Part shown: piece by piece, positions 8,232 to 21,364 of the stretch
How the letters are laid out: each line of letters begins with the position of its first letter
Position numbering within the stretch: the first letter of the stretch is position 1
DNA from: Candidatus Rifleibacteriota bacterium
Lineage (GTDB): Bacteria > Muiribacteriota > Ozemobacteria > Ozemobacterales > Ozemobacteraceae
Length of the DNA stretch: 37,641 nt
Direction: 5' to 3'
Assembly: GCA_012517355.1 (NCBI GenBank)
Contig: JAAYVD010000038.1
Span: 1 to 37,641, forward strand
Made by a program: the position numbers and the translations under genes
The notes under the pieces: generated by a model
The model's input: the letters and a program-made list of their open reading frames with translations, nothing else
What the model was told of the DNA's origin: nothing
Databases searched by the model: none

Positions 8232-8260
8232 ACTATACCCCGCCCGCCCACCCCTGACAA
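8232..8260 (-). promoter_or_regulatory. Sigma-70-type promoter of the acetyltransferase-kinase-regulator operon
   Basis: On the minus strand TTGTCA (8255-8260) is separated by 17 bases from TATAGT (8232-8237). Both hexamers match consensus at five of six positions. Predicted initiation near 8225 gives a leader of about 30 bases containing the GGGGAG ribosome-binding site. Confidence 0.75.
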
Positions 8261-8300
8261 ACCCCGCCCGCTCTCTTCCTCCCACTCTCCAGGCCTCCGG

Positions 8301-8631
8301 TCCCATGCCCTTTTCCTCACCCTTTCTCTCGCTCCACCCCCGCCCCTTGTTCGCCGCCCGCTGATTCGCCCCGCTCGCGCATTCCCCTCCTTCTCCCCTT
8401 CTCCTCCCGTTCCCATGCCCTTTTCCTCACCCTTTCTCTCGCTCCACCCCCATCCCCTCTCTCGCCGCCCGCTGATTCGCCCCGCTCGCCCATTCTCCTC
8501 CTTCTCCCCTTCTCCTCCCGTTCCCATGCCCTTTTCCTCACCCTTTCTCTCGCTCCACCCCCGCCCCTTGTTCGCCGCCCGCTGATTCGCCCCGCTCGCC
8601 CATTCTCCTCCTTCTCCCCTTCTCCTTTCGT
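8301..8631. repeat. Three tandem copies of a 110/111-bp unit
   Basis: Units begin at 8301, 8411 and 8522 and are nearly identical, apart from a few substitutions and one single-base length change. The plus strand is pyrimidine-rich with blocks such as CCCATGCCCTTTTCC and CCTCCTTCTCCCCTTC. The unit length is not a multiple of three, so the minus strand encodes the same Arg/Gly/Glu-rich peptides in shifting frames, and coding is unlikely. There are no spacers, so this is not a CRISPR. It occupies most of the 522-base gap between tpiA and the acetyltransferase gene. Confidence 0.9.
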
Positions 8632-8655
8632 TCCCAAAATGCGTCCACCACCTCC

Positions 8656-8694
8656 CCAAAAGGGAACCGCCCGCCAGAAGAGGCGGGCGGTTCC
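8656..8694 (-). terminator. Intrinsic terminator after tpiA
   Basis: A perfect 13-bp stem (8663-8675 with 8682-8694, loop 8676-8681) is followed on the minus strand by CTTTTGG. It lies 22 bases past the tpiA stop and ends the gap-pgk-tpiA unit. Confidence 0.85.
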
Positions 8695-8716
8695 AGGAAT
8701 TCGACCGGGACGGGGA

Positions 8717-9469
8717 TCAGTAGGTGACCAGTTTGGCGAACGACTCCGGATCGAGGCTGGCACCGCCGACCAAACCGCCGTCGATGCCCTCCTCCTTCAT
8801 GTAGGTGGCCATGTTCTCGGGCTTCACCGAACCGCCATACAGGATGCGGATCTTCTCCGCCGAGCTGCTGCCATACCGGCTGTGGATGAACTCCCGGATC
8901 AGCGCGATGGCGTCGTGGGCGTCCTTCGCCGAGGCGTTGCGGCCCGTGCCGATGGCCCAGACCGGCTCGTAGGCGATGACCATGGTGCCGATCACCGTGT
9001 CGGCCACGCCCTTCACGCCGAGGTCCATCTGGTTCAGGATCACCTGCTCGGTGAGGTTCTTCTCGCGTTCCTCCAGCTTCTCCCCCACGCACAGGATCGG
9101 AATCAGGCCGGCCTTGATCGCCGCCTGCACCTTCTTGTTGATCAGCTCGTCGGTCTCCCCGAACACCCAGCGGCGCTCGGAATGGCCGAGGATCACGAAC
9201 TCGCAGTGCAGGTCCTTCAGCATGCCCGGCGACACCTCGCCGGTGAAGGCGCCCTTCTCCTCGAAATACATGTTCTGCGCCCCGAGCAGGATCGGAGAAT
9301 CCTTCCGGGCCTGGTCCACCGCGAAGATCAGCGGGGCCGGCGGGCAGATCAGCACGTCGCGGTCGCGCACCGCGGCGATCTTCGGCAGGAAGGAAGCCAC
9401 GAAGGTCTTCGCCTCCTGCTGGGTCTTGTGCATCTTCCAGTTGGCGGCGATCAGGGGCCGTCTGGCCAT
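8717..9469 (-). CDS. tpiA: Triosephosphate isomerase
   Basis: This enzyme interconverts dihydroxyacetone phosphate and glyceraldehyde-3-phosphate in glycolysis and gluconeogenesis. The 250-residue length is standard for the family. The catalytic residues are present: K12 in AANWKM, H96 in LGHSERR and E168 in AYEPVWAIGTG, and the phosphate-binding YGGSV (211-215) is intact. The ATG at 9469 lies two bases after the pgk stop, implying tight translational coupling. A longer in-frame extension upstream is merely pgk read in another frame. It is the last gene of gap-pgk-tpiA, with a terminator immediately downstream. Confidence 0.98.
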   Translation of the reverse strand: MARRPLIAANWKMHKTQQEAKTFVASFLPKIAAVRDRDVLICPPAPLIFAVDQARKDSPILLGAQNMYFEEKGAFTGEVSPGMLKDLHCEFVILGHSERRWVFGETDELINKKVQAAIKAGLIPILCVGEKLEEREKNLTEQVILNQMDLGVKGVADTVIGTMVIAYEPVWAIGTGRNASAKDAHDAIALIREFIHSRYGSSSAEKIRILYGGSVKPENMATYMKEEGIDGGLVGGASLDPESFAKLVTY

Positions 9470-9471
9470 GG

Positions 9472-10680
9472 TCAGGCCCCCCCGACCATGTTCTTGATGT
9501 CGCGCGAGAAGATCTCGATGCCCGGCAGGGTCTTCCCCTCCAGGAACTCGAGGCAGGCGCCGCCGCCGGTCGACACGTGCGACACCTTGTCGGCCGCGCC
9601 CATCTGCTCGATGGCCGCCACCGAATCCCCGCCGCCCACCACCGTGGTCGCCTTCAGCCCCGCCAGGACCTCGGCGATCTTGCGGGTGGCCACGTCGAAC
9701 GGCTTGGTCTCGAACACGCCCATCGGGCCGTTCCACAACACCGTCTTGGCCTTCTGCAGCTCGGCCGTGAACTTCTCGACCGTCTTGGGGCCGACGTCCA
9801 GGCCCATCTCGCCCTCGGGAATGGACTTGATGTCGACCGTCTTGGTGGGAACCCCCGGCTTGATCTCGGCGGCGGTCACCACGTCGACGGGCAGCACCAG
9901 GTTCTTGCCGGTGGCGCGCGCCTTCTCCAGGATCTTCTTGGCGATCTCGATGCGGTCGGCCTCGCACAGCGATTTGCCGATCTGGTGACCCATCGCCTTC
10001 AGGAAGGTGAAGGCCATGCCACCCCCGATGAGCAGGGTGTCGACCTTGCCCAGCAGGTTCTCGATGACCAGGATCTTGTCGCTGACCTTGGCCCCGCCCA
10101 TGATGGCCACCATCGGCCGTTCCGGGGTGCCGGTCACCTTGCTCAGGTAGGTGATCTCCTTCTCCATCAAAAACCCGGCGTAGGCAGGCAGCGTGTCGGC
10201 GATGCCGGCCGTCGAGGCGTGGGCCCGATGGGCGGTGCCGAAGGCGTCGCTGACGTAGATGTCGCCCAGGGAGGCCAGGGCCTTGGCGAAGGTGGGGTCG
10301 TTCTTCTCTTCGCCTGCGTGGAACCGCAGGTTCTCGAGCAGCAGCACCTCGCCGTCCTTCAGCGCCTTGGCCATCTTGGCCACCTCGTCGCCGATGCAGT
10401 CGGGGGCGAACGCCACGTTCTTCCCGAGCAACTCCTGAAGCCGCTGGTGGACCGGTTTGAGGGAGAACTTCGGATCGGGGGTCCCCTTCGCCTTGCCCAG
10501 GTGGCTCATGACGATCAGCCGGCCGCCCTGGTCGAGGATGTGCTTCAGGCTCGGAATCGCGCCGCGGATGCGGGTGTCATCGGTGATGGCGCCGGTCGCC
10601 TTGTCCAGCGGCACGTTGAAATCGACGCGGATCAGGACGCGCTTGCCCTTGAACTGGATATCCCTGATGGTCCGGAACAT
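9472..10680 (-). CDS. pgk: Phosphoglycerate kinase
   Basis: The enzyme transfers phosphate from 1,3-bisphosphoglycerate to ADP in the cytoplasm. The 402-residue length is normal. Visible signatures include RVDFNVPLD near the N-terminus, MSHLGK (58-63), GGAKVSDK, the GGGMAFTFL segment, GPMGVFE and the nucleotide-loop GGGDSVAAI near the C-terminus. The start is the ATG at 10680, preceded by AAGGAGG about 11 bases upstream; the longer open frame upstream is Pro/Arg-rich and lacks homology. It lies 110 bases downstream of gap and two bases upstream of tpiA. The gap-pgk spacer is GC-rich and contains GGGGCCC/GGGCCCC arms that may form a hairpin. Confidence 0.98.
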   Translation of the reverse strand: MFRTIRDIQFKGKRVLIRVDFNVPLDKATGAITDDTRIRGAIPSLKHILDQGGRLIVMSHLGKAKGTPDPKFSLKPVHQRLQELLGKNVAFAPDCIGDEVAKMAKALKDGEVLLLENLRFHAGEEKNDPTFAKALASLGDIYVSDAFGTAHRAHASTAGIADTLPAYAGFLMEKEITYLSKVTGTPERPMVAIMGGAKVSDKILVIENLLGKVDTLLIGGGMAFTFLKAMGHQIGKSLCEADRIEIAKKILEKARATGKNLVLPVDVVTAAEIKPGVPTKTVDIKSIPEGEMGLDVGPKTVEKFTAELQKAKTVLWNGPMGVFETKPFDVATRKIAEVLAGLKATTVVGGGDSVAAIEQMGAADKVSHVSTGGGACLEFLEGKTLPGIEIFSRDIKNMVGGA

Positions 10681-10790
10681 GGATCTGGATGCCTCCTTGT
10701 GTGCAGTCGGGAGCGGTGTGGGTGGGAGATGTGGAACCGGGCGGCGGGGCCTCTCTGGCCGTGGGGCCCCAGGGCCCCGCCGCGCCGGGA

Positions 10791-14721
<3,931 letters not shown>

Positions 14722-14733
<12 letters not shown>

Positions 14734-14750
14734 TTCCCGCCGACATGCAA
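14722..14750 (-). promoter_or_regulatory. Possible promoter for cmk-rpsA
   Basis: TTGCAT (14745-14750) and TACGCT (14722-14727) are separated by exactly 17 bases on the minus strand. Each matches consensus at three of six positions. If used, initiation near 14714 would rule out the ATG at 14733 and force a GTG (14688) or TTG (14652) start. Confidence 0.35.
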
Positions 14751-14818
14751 GCAAAATGTGCGAGGGAAGGGGAATGGGGAATCGGCATCGGGGGCGAGTG
14801 CCACAATGGCGGGCCGCC

Positions 14819-16120
14819 TCATCCGGTCATCTGCCGCAGGACCGGCTCGAACCCGGGAAACGAGATGTCCAGGCATTGCGCCTCGCGCAGCAGGGTGGTC
14901 CCGGTCGCCGCGGTGCCCAGCATGGCCAAGGCCATCGCGATCCGGTGATCCCCGTGCGGATCGCTCCAGGGCGGCGCCACCGGCCGCCCCCCACCCGGCA
15001 GCGCGAACCCCTCCGCCGTCTCCTCCATGGCCAGCCCGAACTTTCCCAGTTCCTCCGCCAGGCTCCGGATGCGGTCCGATTCCTTGCGCCGCAGCTCGCC
15101 CGCCCCCTCCACCCGCGAGGGGCCCTCGGCCATCGCCATGGCGACGGCCAGCACCGGCAACTCGTCGATCAATCCCGGCACCTGGCCAGCGCCGACCGTC
15201 ACTCCGCGCAGCCCGCGACCGGTCACCCGCACGGTGCCGACCGGCTCGCCCCCACGCCCGCCCTCGGCCAGCACCTCCACGCCTGCCCCCATCTCCCGCA
15301 GCAGGTCCAGCCAGGCCGTCCGCGTCGGGTTCAGGCAGATGCCCCGCATGATCACCTCGCTTCCCGCGTGGATGGCCGCCCCCACCGCGAAGGCCGCCGC
15401 CGCGCTGGGATCCGCCGGCACCCTCAGGTCGATGGGCTCGGGGACGGCCGGCCCGGTCACGGTGAGCAGTGACCCCGAACGGGCGCACCCGACCCCCGCC
15501 GCGCGCAGCATCGTCTCGGTGTGGTCCCGGGTCACCACCGGCTCCTCGATGGTACTCACCCCCTCGGCCGCCAACGCGGCCAAAAGCAGCGCCGACTTCA
15601 CCTGCGCCGAGGCGACCGGCAGCCGGTAGGACACCGGCCGCAGCGGGTTCCGTCCCTGGATGCAGAGCGGCAGGAACTGGTCGCCACCCCGCCCCCACAC
15701 TCGCGCCCCCGTCTCCCGCAGGGGCTCGATCACCCGTGCCATCGGCCGCCGGCGTAGCGAGGCGTCCCCGGACAACACGGTCAGTCCAGGCAATCCGGCC
15801 ACCACCCCCGCCAGCAGGCGGGCGGTGGTGCCCGAGTTGAGACAGGGAAGCGGCTCTTCCGGCTCCCTCAGGTGCGCCGCGCCGCCCACCCCTACGATGA
15901 TCACGGTGTCTTCGTCCGGGCGGTCGATCCGCACGCCCAGTCGCACCAGGGCCTCGCGCGTGGCCACGACGTCCCAGCCCGTCGCCAGTCCCCGCACCTC
16001 GCTGCGCCCGCGCGCCAGCGCTCCCAGAAGCAGCGCCCGGTGCGAGATCGACTTGTCCCCGGGGAGCCCGGGAGTGCCGCCGAACCGGCGGGCCGGCGTG
16101 ATCTCCAGTGTCCGGCCCAT
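14819..16120 (-). CDS. aroA: 3-phosphoshikimate 1-carboxyvinyltransferase (EPSP synthase)
   Basis: The enzyme joins phosphoenolpyruvate to shikimate-3-phosphate, the sixth step of the shikimate pathway to chorismate. The 433-residue length is typical. Visible elements are LPGDKSISHRA (substrate Lys near residue 23), CLNSGTTARLLAG, the LIDELPVLA loop, RRKESDR and GDHRIAMALA. The SGTT-type second motif differs from the NAGTA form of E. coli and resembles class II enzymes. The ATG at 16120 is chosen because the family N-terminus begins there; a GTG at 16171 would add 17 residues. It sits 85 bases upstream of cmk-rpsA, an old and widespread gene order. Confidence 0.96.
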   Translation of the reverse strand: MGRTLEITPARRFGGTPGLPGDKSISHRALLLGALARGRSEVRGLATGWDVVATREALVRLGVRIDRPDEDTVIIVGVGGAAHLREPEEPLPCLNSGTTARLLAGVVAGLPGLTVLSGDASLRRRPMARVIEPLRETGARVWGRGGDQFLPLCIQGRNPLRPVSYRLPVASAQVKSALLLAALAAEGVSTIEEPVVTRDHTETMLRAAGVGCARSGSLLTVTGPAVPEPIDLRVPADPSAAAAFAVGAAIHAGSEVIMRGICLNPTRTAWLDLLREMGAGVEVLAEGGRGGEPVGTVRVTGRGLRGVTVGAGQVPGLIDELPVLAVAMAMAEGPSRVEGAGELRRKESDRIRSLAEELGKFGLAMEETAEGFALPGGGRPVAPPWSDPHGDHRIAMALAMLGTAATGTTLLREAQCLDISFPGFEPVLRQMTG

Positions 16121-16288
16121 GGTCAGGCCCGGGAAGGGTGGCCGCAGACCGGGACGGAGAATGCTTGCCACGGCGGAAAAACCGGTCGGACCGCCCGTTC
16201 GGGGCGTGGCTTCCGGTGGCAGCGCGATCTGTCGTCCATGTCGGGTTTCCGGACCATGCCCGTTCCCCTGCCGGCCCTGGGCCGCCCC

Positions 16289-17590
16289 TTACAGGGGCTT
16301 GTTGGCCATGATGGCCAGGATCTGGGCGTCGGTGCCGACCATGCCGGGAGCGGCGATCAGGCCGATGTTGCGCAGGCTCTCGCCGACCGTGGCCCCCAGC
16401 ACCCCGTTGGAACTGGGCAGGCTCACCCCGTGCAGGGCCATGAAGGCCGACTGGAAGGCCGCATCGACGGCGGTGACCAGCTTGACCGAACAGCCCACCT
16501 TGGCTCCGTCACAGATGATGCCGGTGATGCCGCCCGCCATGTTGTTGACGGCCGCGGTGATCGTGCCCAGATCACCCCCCAGCAGGTAGCTCACCCCCGC
16601 CGTGAGGCCGGTACCCGCGCAAACCACGCACCCGCACATCGCCGACAGCGTGCCGGTGTGGTGCTTCAGGATCGAGGTGGTGGCGTTGGCCAGCGCCAGC
16701 GCCTCAGTCAGCCGGGACTCGGCGATGTTGCGGACGGTGGCCAGCACCGACAGCGGAAGGGTGATGGTCAGCCCCTGGTTGCCCGACCCACCGGAGGTCA
16801 TCACCGTCAGGTCGCATCCCGACATGCGCGCATCGACCGCCGCCGAGGTCAGCATCTTGGCCCGGGTGATCACGTCGTTCGCCAGCCAGCCCTTCTGGAT
16901 CAGCGTCCGGTAGGCGCTCCCGATCTTCAGCAGGCCGCCGTTGCCCAGGCCGGCCTCGGCCACCTTCCGGTTCATCTCCACCCCGTCCTGCAGATACTGC
17001 CGCACCTCGTCGGACATCTGGGGAAGCGCCTCGACCAGTTCCCCGAAAGGCGCTTCGGCCAACGACCGCCGCACCTCGAGAACCTTGCTGCTCTTGCCGG
17101 CGTCGTGGTCGGGGGCTTCGTGGATGACGGTGCCATTGCGTTCCAGCAGGGCCACGTGCTCGTGGCTCCCGCTGATGATCGCGCGCCCCGTACCCCCCCT
17201 GGCCCGCGCCACGCACTCGACGTGGAGGCCGTGCCGCGCCTGGTCGATCTGCAACACCACCCGGCGGGCCAGGATCATCGCCTGCGCCCGGGCCAGCCAG
17301 CCGTCGTCGATGCTGGACAACAGCGTCAGGTCGGGCTGCGGGGCCGGGGAATGGCTCCCCAAGGCCGCGGCCAGTTCGATGCCGTGCGCCCCGTGGGTGC
17401 CGGGAATGCCCACCTCGACCGCGTTCTTGAACAGGTTGGTGGACAGCCTGACTTCCAGGGTCTCCACCTCACCTCCTGCCAGACGGGTGGCATGTGAGGC
17501 CGCCAGGGCGATCGCCACCGGCTCGGTACAGCCGGTGGCCGCCTTGATGTCGGTCCGCAGGCCCTCTTCCAGGCATTCCAGGGCGGTCAT
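16289..17590 (-). CDS. L-cysteine desulfidase / UPF0597 (YhaM-like) family protein
   Basis: This 433-residue protein belongs to the family that includes L-cysteine desulfidase, which splits cysteine into pyruvate, ammonia and sulfide with a [4Fe-4S] cluster; it is related to iron-sulfur serine dehydratases. Key segments are GCTEPVAIA (20-28, with C21), SGGSGNQG (266-273), SAMCGCVVCAG (316-326) and GIICDGAKVGC (357-367), supplying the conserved cysteines. The ATG at 17590 follows GGAGGGG at good spacing, and an upstream frame extension is not needed. A -35/-10 promoter lies 28-57 bases upstream. It ends 168 bases before aroA. Substrate choice between cysteine and another amino acid cannot be told by eye. 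The enzyme is probably oxygen-sensitive. Confidence 0.9.
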   Translation of the reverse strand: MTALECLEEGLRTDIKAATGCTEPVAIALAASHATRLAGGEVETLEVRLSTNLFKNAVEVGIPGTHGAHGIELAAALGSHSPAPQPDLTLLSSIDDGWLARAQAMILARRVVLQIDQARHGLHVECVARARGGTGRAIISGSHEHVALLERNGTVIHEAPDHDAGKSSKVLEVRRSLAEAPFGELVEALPQMSDEVRQYLQDGVEMNRKVAEAGLGNGGLLKIGSAYRTLIQKGWLANDVITRAKMLTSAAVDARMSGCDLTVMTSGGSGNQGLTITLPLSVLATVRNIAESRLTEALALANATTSILKHHTGTLSAMCGCVVCAGTGLTAGVSYLLGGDLGTITAAVNNMAGGITGIICDGAKVGCSVKLVTAVDAAFQSAFMALHGVSLPSSNGVLGATVGESLRNIGLIAAPGMVGTDAQILAIMANKPL

Positions 17591-17617
17591 CGATCCCCTC
17601 CGGAGAAATTTGGTGTG

Positions 17618-17647
17618 AATGTAGCACGGCGGCAGGCGGACTGGCAA
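17618..17647 (-). promoter_or_regulatory. Promoter of the L-cysteine desulfidase-like gene
   Basis: TTGCCA (17642-17647) and TACATT (17618-17623) are separated by 18 bases on the minus strand. The -10 is extended by TGC. Initiation near 17611 leaves a leader of about 20 bases carrying GGAGGGG. Confidence 0.7.
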
Positions 17648-17770
17648 CGAATTCGGAGGGCCGTGCCGCCCCCAGCGGCCCAGTAAGGCGCTTCGCGCCT
17701 GACCCTGCCGAATGCGGAGCATGGAGGAAGACTCCCAACCAAAACCCTCATCATTCCCATCCCTGCACCG

Positions 17771-17967
17771 GTGTCCTGACCCCGTTCGCCCTTTCCCCCC
17801 CTTCCCCGCTTCCCCTGCGATCTTAAAGTACCTGGAAAATGCAGGTCTCTTCTTCTACCCTCCCATCCAAACCTCGAACCCTCCTGCTCCGCAAGGGTGC
17901 CCTGACCCCGTTCGCCCCTTCCCCCCCTTCCCCGCTTCCCCTGTGGTCCCAAAGTAATTGGAAACTC
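17771..17967 (+). repeat. Two copies of a ~72-bp pyrimidine-rich repeat
   Basis: Copies at about 17771-17842 and 17897-17967, 126 bases apart, share CCTGACCCCGTTCGCC, CCCCCCTTCCCCGCTTCCCC and an AAAGTA...TGGAAA ending, with about a dozen changes. A weaker relative (TCCTGACTCCCCGCG...) lies near 27255-27295. They fill most of the 462-base gap between the desulfidase-like gene and the pyrophosphatase, which also holds an AGGCGC-TTC-GCGCCT hairpin at 17686-17700. Confidence 0.7.
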
Positions 17968-17990
17968 CGCCAGGATCTCCTCTCCCCACG

Positions 17991-18026
17991 CCAAAAACGG
18001 GAACGCCCCTCGCGAGAGGGGCGTTC
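17991..18026 (-). terminator. Intrinsic terminator after the membrane pyrophosphatase
   Basis: A perfect 11-bp stem GAACGCCCCTC/GAGGGGCGTTC (18001-18011 with 18016-18026) with loop GCGA is followed on the minus strand by CCGTTTTTGG. It starts 26 bases past the stop codon. Confidence 0.92.
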
Positions 18027-18052
18027 CGAACGCTCAGAACAGGATCGGTGGG

Positions 18053-20968
18053 TTACATGTCGTCGAACCCACTACCGCCGGCCGGTTTGTCAGCCGGTTT
18101 GTCGGTCGCCGGCGCGGCAGGAGCCGCCGCCGGTTGGTCGGCCGGCTTGTCGGCCGCCGGCGTCGCCGGAGCTGCGGCCGGCTGATCCGCCGGTTTGTCG
18201 GCGGGTTTGTTGGCCGCGGGGGCTGCGGGAGCCGCCGCCGGCGCCGCCGCCGGTTGATCCGCGGGCTGAGGCGCCGCCGGCTTGTCGGCCGGCTTGTCAG
18301 CCGGGGTGGCCGGTTCGTCGAGACCGTCGAACCCGCCGCCGGAACTGCCGGTGGTGGCTGGCTTGGCCGGTTCGTCGAGACCGTCGAACCCACCGCCGGA
18401 ACTGCCGGTGGTGGCCGGCTTGTCGGTGGGTTTGTCGCCGCCCGCCGGAACCTCGGCCGGTCCGGTGCCCAGGGCGGGCTCGTCCAGCGTGTCGGAGGCG
18501 GTCTCCTCACCAAGCAGACCTTCCTCGTCCTCGGGCAGGATGGTGTCGTCGGTCCCCATCAGGGGATCTTCGTCGTCCAGGATGCCTTCCTCGGTCGGCA
18601 CCGCGGCGCCGCCGGTCTTCGGATCGATCAGCTTCAGGCTGCCTTCCTGGTAGGCCTTGCGGGCTTCTTCCTTGTAGTGGCGCTCGGTCGGGTTGAACCC
18701 CAGCAGATACTGGACGCTGGGGGAGTAGGAGACGGTCAGGCCAGCCACCACCACGGCCACCATGCTCATCAGCTTGATCAGGATGTTCAGCGCGGGGCCG
18801 GAGGTGTCTTTGAACGGGTCGCCGACGGTGTCGCCGACCACGCCCGCCTTGTGGCAGTCGGAACCCTTGCCGCCGTGCTGGCCAGACTCGATGTACTTCT
18901 TGGCGTTGTCCCAGGTGCCGCCGGCGTTGGCCATCATGATCGCCATCGCGAAGCCGCAGGACAGGCCGCCGATCAACAGGCCCATCACGCCGCTGGCCCC
19001 AAGCACGAGGCCGGTGATGACCGGGACGATGATCGCCATCAGGCTGGGGAGAAGCATCTCGCGCTGGGCGCCTTTGGTGGAAATCTCGACGCAGGCGGCG
19101 TAGTCGGCCTTGGCGCCGGCCTCACCCTTCAGCAGCCCGGGGATCTCCTTGAACTGGCGCCGGACCTCGACCACCATGGCATGAGCCGCGCGGCCCACCG
19201 CCTTCATGGTCAGGGCGCAGAAGACGAAGACCAGCATCGCGCCCAGGAACACACCCACCAGGACCTGGGGGTTCATCAGGGTCACGTCGTAGTAGATCAT
19301 GAAATCCTTCAACGTGGCAGACTCGATGGGAACCGCGGTCTTGGGCGAGGTGAAGATGAACTTGTCGACCAGGTCGCCGGTCGAATCGGCGAAGCGCACC
19401 AGGCCCATGCGCAGCTCTTCCACGTAGGCGCCCAGAAGGGCCATGGCGGTGAGGGCGGCCGATCCGATGGCATATCCCTTGCCGGTCGCGGCGGTCGTGT
19501 TGCCCAGCGAGTCGAGGGCGTCGGTGCGCTTGCGCACTTCCGGGCCCATGTGCGACATCTCGGCGTTGCCGCCGGCGTTGTCGGCGATCGGGCCGTAGGC
19601 GTCGGTCGCCAGGGTGATGCCCAGGGTGGCCAGCATGCCGACCGCGGCGATGCCGATGCCGTACAGGCCCATGGCCGAGTTGTCGAAGCCGCCGGCGAAG
19701 CCGTAGGCGAACAGGACGCCGAGACACACGACGATGACCGGGATGCCCGTGGACAGCATGCCGGACGCCAGCCCTTCGATGATGACCGTCGCCGGGCCGG
19801 TGGAGGACTGGGCGGCCACTTCCTTGGTCGGCTCGTAGTCGGCCGAGGTGTAGTACTCGGTCGTCCAGCCGATGATGATGCCGGCCATCAGGCCGCTGAG
19901 GATCGATCCGTAGACGTGGAAGTGGTTCGGCAGCAGGACGTAGGTCAGGACGGCCGCACCCACCGCGGTCAGCAGCGAGGCGAGGTTGATGCCCTTGCCC
20001 AGGGCGGCCATCAGGTCTTTCTGGGTGGCGTCCTCCTGGGTGTTGACGAAGTAGACGCCCATCAACGAGAAGAGGATGCCCAGGCCCGAGATCGCCAGCG
20101 GCAGCGTGATGGCCCCCAATTGGAACTTGAGCAGGGCGGGGGCTGCGAAGGCCGAGGCGCCCAGGGCGGCAGTGGAGAGGATCGAACCGCAGTAGGACTC
20201 GTAGAGGTCGGCGCCCATGCCGGCCACGTCGCCGACGTTGTCACCGACGTTGTCAGCGATGACGGCGGGGTTGCGCGGGTCGTCCTCGGGGATGCCGGCT
20301 TCGGTTTTGCCGACCAGGTCGGCGCCGACGTCAGCGGCCTTGGTGAAGATACCGCCGCCGACGCGGGCGAAGAGGGCCTGCGAGCTGGCGCCCATGCCGA
20401 AGGTCAGCATGATCGTCGTGATCTCGATGTAGTCCTTGACCCGGAAGATGCTGTCCTTGAACGCCTCCTTGGCGTCCATGACCCAGTTCAGGATCTTCCA
20501 CCAGATGGAGATATCGAGCAGGCCGAGCCCGACAACCACGAAACCCATGACCGCGCCCGAGCGGAAGGCGACCTGGAGGCCCTGGTTGAGCGACTTGGCG
20601 GCGGCCGCGGTGGTCCGGCTGCTGGCGTTGGTCGCCGTGACCATGCCCAGATACCCCGACAGGCCGCTGAACAAGCCGCCGGTCAGGAAGGCGATGGGGG
20701 TCCAGGGGCTCTGGACATGCAGCACGAAAGCCAGGAACGCGAAGAAGGCGAAGGCGAACATGAAGAAGTAGCCCACGACGCGGTATTGGCTCCAGAGGTA
20801 GGACATCGCCCCTTCCTTGACGTAGCCGGCGATTTCCTGGGACCGCTGGCTACCCGGGTCGGCGGCCATCATGTTCGAGTAGAACACGTACGCGAACACG
20901 AGGGCCATCAGAGAGCCAAAGGGGGCCAGCCAATACAGGGACTGAGCAGCCAGGTTCGTAGGTTCCAC
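18053..20968 (-). CDS. hppA: Membrane-bound ion-pumping pyrophosphatase with long C-terminal tail
   Basis: This multi-helix membrane enzyme hydrolyses pyrophosphate and pumps H+ or Na+. The pyrophosphate-binding segment is intact (DVGADLVGK, about 214-222, then [19 protein letters not shown] and GMGADLYES). Later motifs [17 protein letters not shown] and [13 protein letters not shown] are also present. The segment [18 protein letters not shown] has Ala where K+-independent enzymes carry Lys, so K+-dependence is likely; the pumped ion is not determined. After the last helix (about residue 755) comes a 215-residue acidic then Pro/Ala/Lys-rich tail not normal for this family, with a perfect 19-residue tandem repeat at 850-887. 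The start is GTG at 20968, close behind AAGGAGG. The tail lacks helices and probably lies on one side of the membrane as a disordered arm. Confidence 0.95.
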   Translation of the reverse strand: MEPTNLAAQSLYWLAPFGSLMALVFAYVFYSNMMAADPGSQRSQEIAGYVKEGAMSYLWSQYRVVGYFFMFAFAFFAFLAFVLHVQSPWTPIAFLTGGLFSGLSGYLGMVTATNASSRTTAAAAKSLNQGLQVAFRSGAVMGFVVVGLGLLDISIWWKILNWVMDAKEAFKDSIFRVKDYIEITTIMLTFGMGASSQALFARVGGGIFTKAADVGADLVGKTEAGIPEDDPRNPAVIADNVGDNVGDVAGMGADLYESYCGSILSTAALGASAFAAPALLKFQLGAITLPLAISGLGILFSLMGVYFVNTQEDATQKDLMAALGKGINLASLLTAVGAAVLTYVLLPNHFHVYGSILSGLMAGIIIGWTTEYYTSADYEPTKEVAAQSSTGPATVIIEGLASGMLSTGIPVIVVCLGVLFAYGFAGGFDNSAMGLYGIGIAAVGMLATLGITLATDAYGPIADNAGGNAEMSHMGPEVRKRTDALDSLGNTTAATGKGYAIGSAALTAMALLGAYVEELRMGLVRFADSTGDLVDKFIFTSPKTAVPIESATLKDFMIYYDVTLMNPQVLVGVFLGAMLVFVFCALTMKAVGRAAHAMVVEVRRQFKEIPGLLKGEAGAKADYAACVEISTKGAQREMLLPSLMAIIVPVITGLVLGASGVMGLLIGGLSCGFAMAIMMANAGGTWDNAKKYIESGQHGGKGSDCHKAGVVGDTVGDPFKDTSGPALNILIKLMSMVAVVVAGLTVSYSPSVQYLLGFNPTERHYKEEARKAYQEGSLKLIDPKTGGAAVPTEEGILDDEDPLMGTDDTILPEDEEGLLGEETASDTLDEPALGTGPAEVPAGGDKPTDKPATTGSSGGGFDGLDEPAKPATTGSSGGGFDGLDEPATPADKPADKPAAPQPADQPAAAPAAAPAAPAANKPADKPADQPAAAPATPAADKPADQPAAAPAAPATDKPADKPAGGSGFDDM
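18308..18421 (-). repeat. 57-bp coding tandem repeat in the hppA tail
   Basis: Two adjacent units encode the same 19 residues (core [15 protein letters not shown]), with only a few synonymous differences. The gene ends with a shortened echo (GGSGFDDM). The rest of the tail is built from shorter KPADKPA/QPAAAPA units. Confidence 0.85.
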
Positions 20969-21025
20969 AGGACCTCCTTAGCAACGGGGGTGAAATCGTG
21001 CACTTCCGTCGGTCAAAAGCGCCCC

Positions 21026-21054
21026 ATTATATGTGTCACCCCAGACCAAGTCAA
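21026..21054 (-). promoter_or_regulatory. Strong promoter of the membrane pyrophosphatase
   Basis: TTGACT (21049-21054) and TATAAT (21026-21031) are separated by 17 bases on the minus strand. The -10 is perfect and the -35 matches five of six. Initiation near 21019 gives a leader of about 50 bases. This is the best promoter in the window. The rest of the 396-base divergent gap 20969-21364 holds no gene. Confidence 0.9.
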
Positions 21055-21344
21055 GCGGTACCTCGGCTTCGTCCTGGCCTCTCCGCCCATTCTCCTACCT
21101 CAGCCATCACCCTCCTACCCACTCCCCAGGAACGGAACGGCGACGGCATGGCCACCGCCGGCAACGGTGGGATCGACCGTACGATGTCCACCAGGTCACC
21201 TGCCGGCATGAATGGGGGCGCGACTTTCCCTTTTCCCGCCCTGCCAGGCCGCATCGTGCCCTGGCTGTCGCTCCATCCCTTCCTCCCTCTCCAGGATCTG
21301 GCCCGGGAGAAAGGGAAAACAGGCTGTCGGACCGGGGTCCGGTA

Positions 21345-21353
21345 TGCTACACT
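21345..21353 (+). promoter_or_regulatory. Extended -10 promoter close to the ATG at 21365
   Basis: TGCTACACT is a TG-N-TACACT extended -10 element. Only 11 bases separate it from the ATG, so the mRNA would have a leader of about five bases or none. Confidence 0.5.
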
Positions 21354-21364
21354 TCCACCGCACC

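Noticed and set aside
8301-8631. CRISPR array
   Set aside because: The units are contiguous, about 110 bp and lack spacers; no cas gene is nearby.
8195-8659. N-terminal extension of the acetyltransferase through the tandem repeats
   Set aside because: The 110/111-bp units shift frame, the peptide is Arg/Glu/Gly low complexity, and a promoter plus ribosome-binding site lie inside the would-be coding part.
16121-16288. A promoter for aroA
   Set aside because: No convincing -35/-10 pair or extended -10 could be seen upstream of aroA; read-through from the desulfidase-like gene is possible.
18134-21211. A 1025-codon rightward open frame opposite hppA
   Set aside because: Its product is His/Gly/Asp/Arg-rich low complexity, while the minus strand encodes an unmistakable membrane pyrophosphatase with promoter and terminator.
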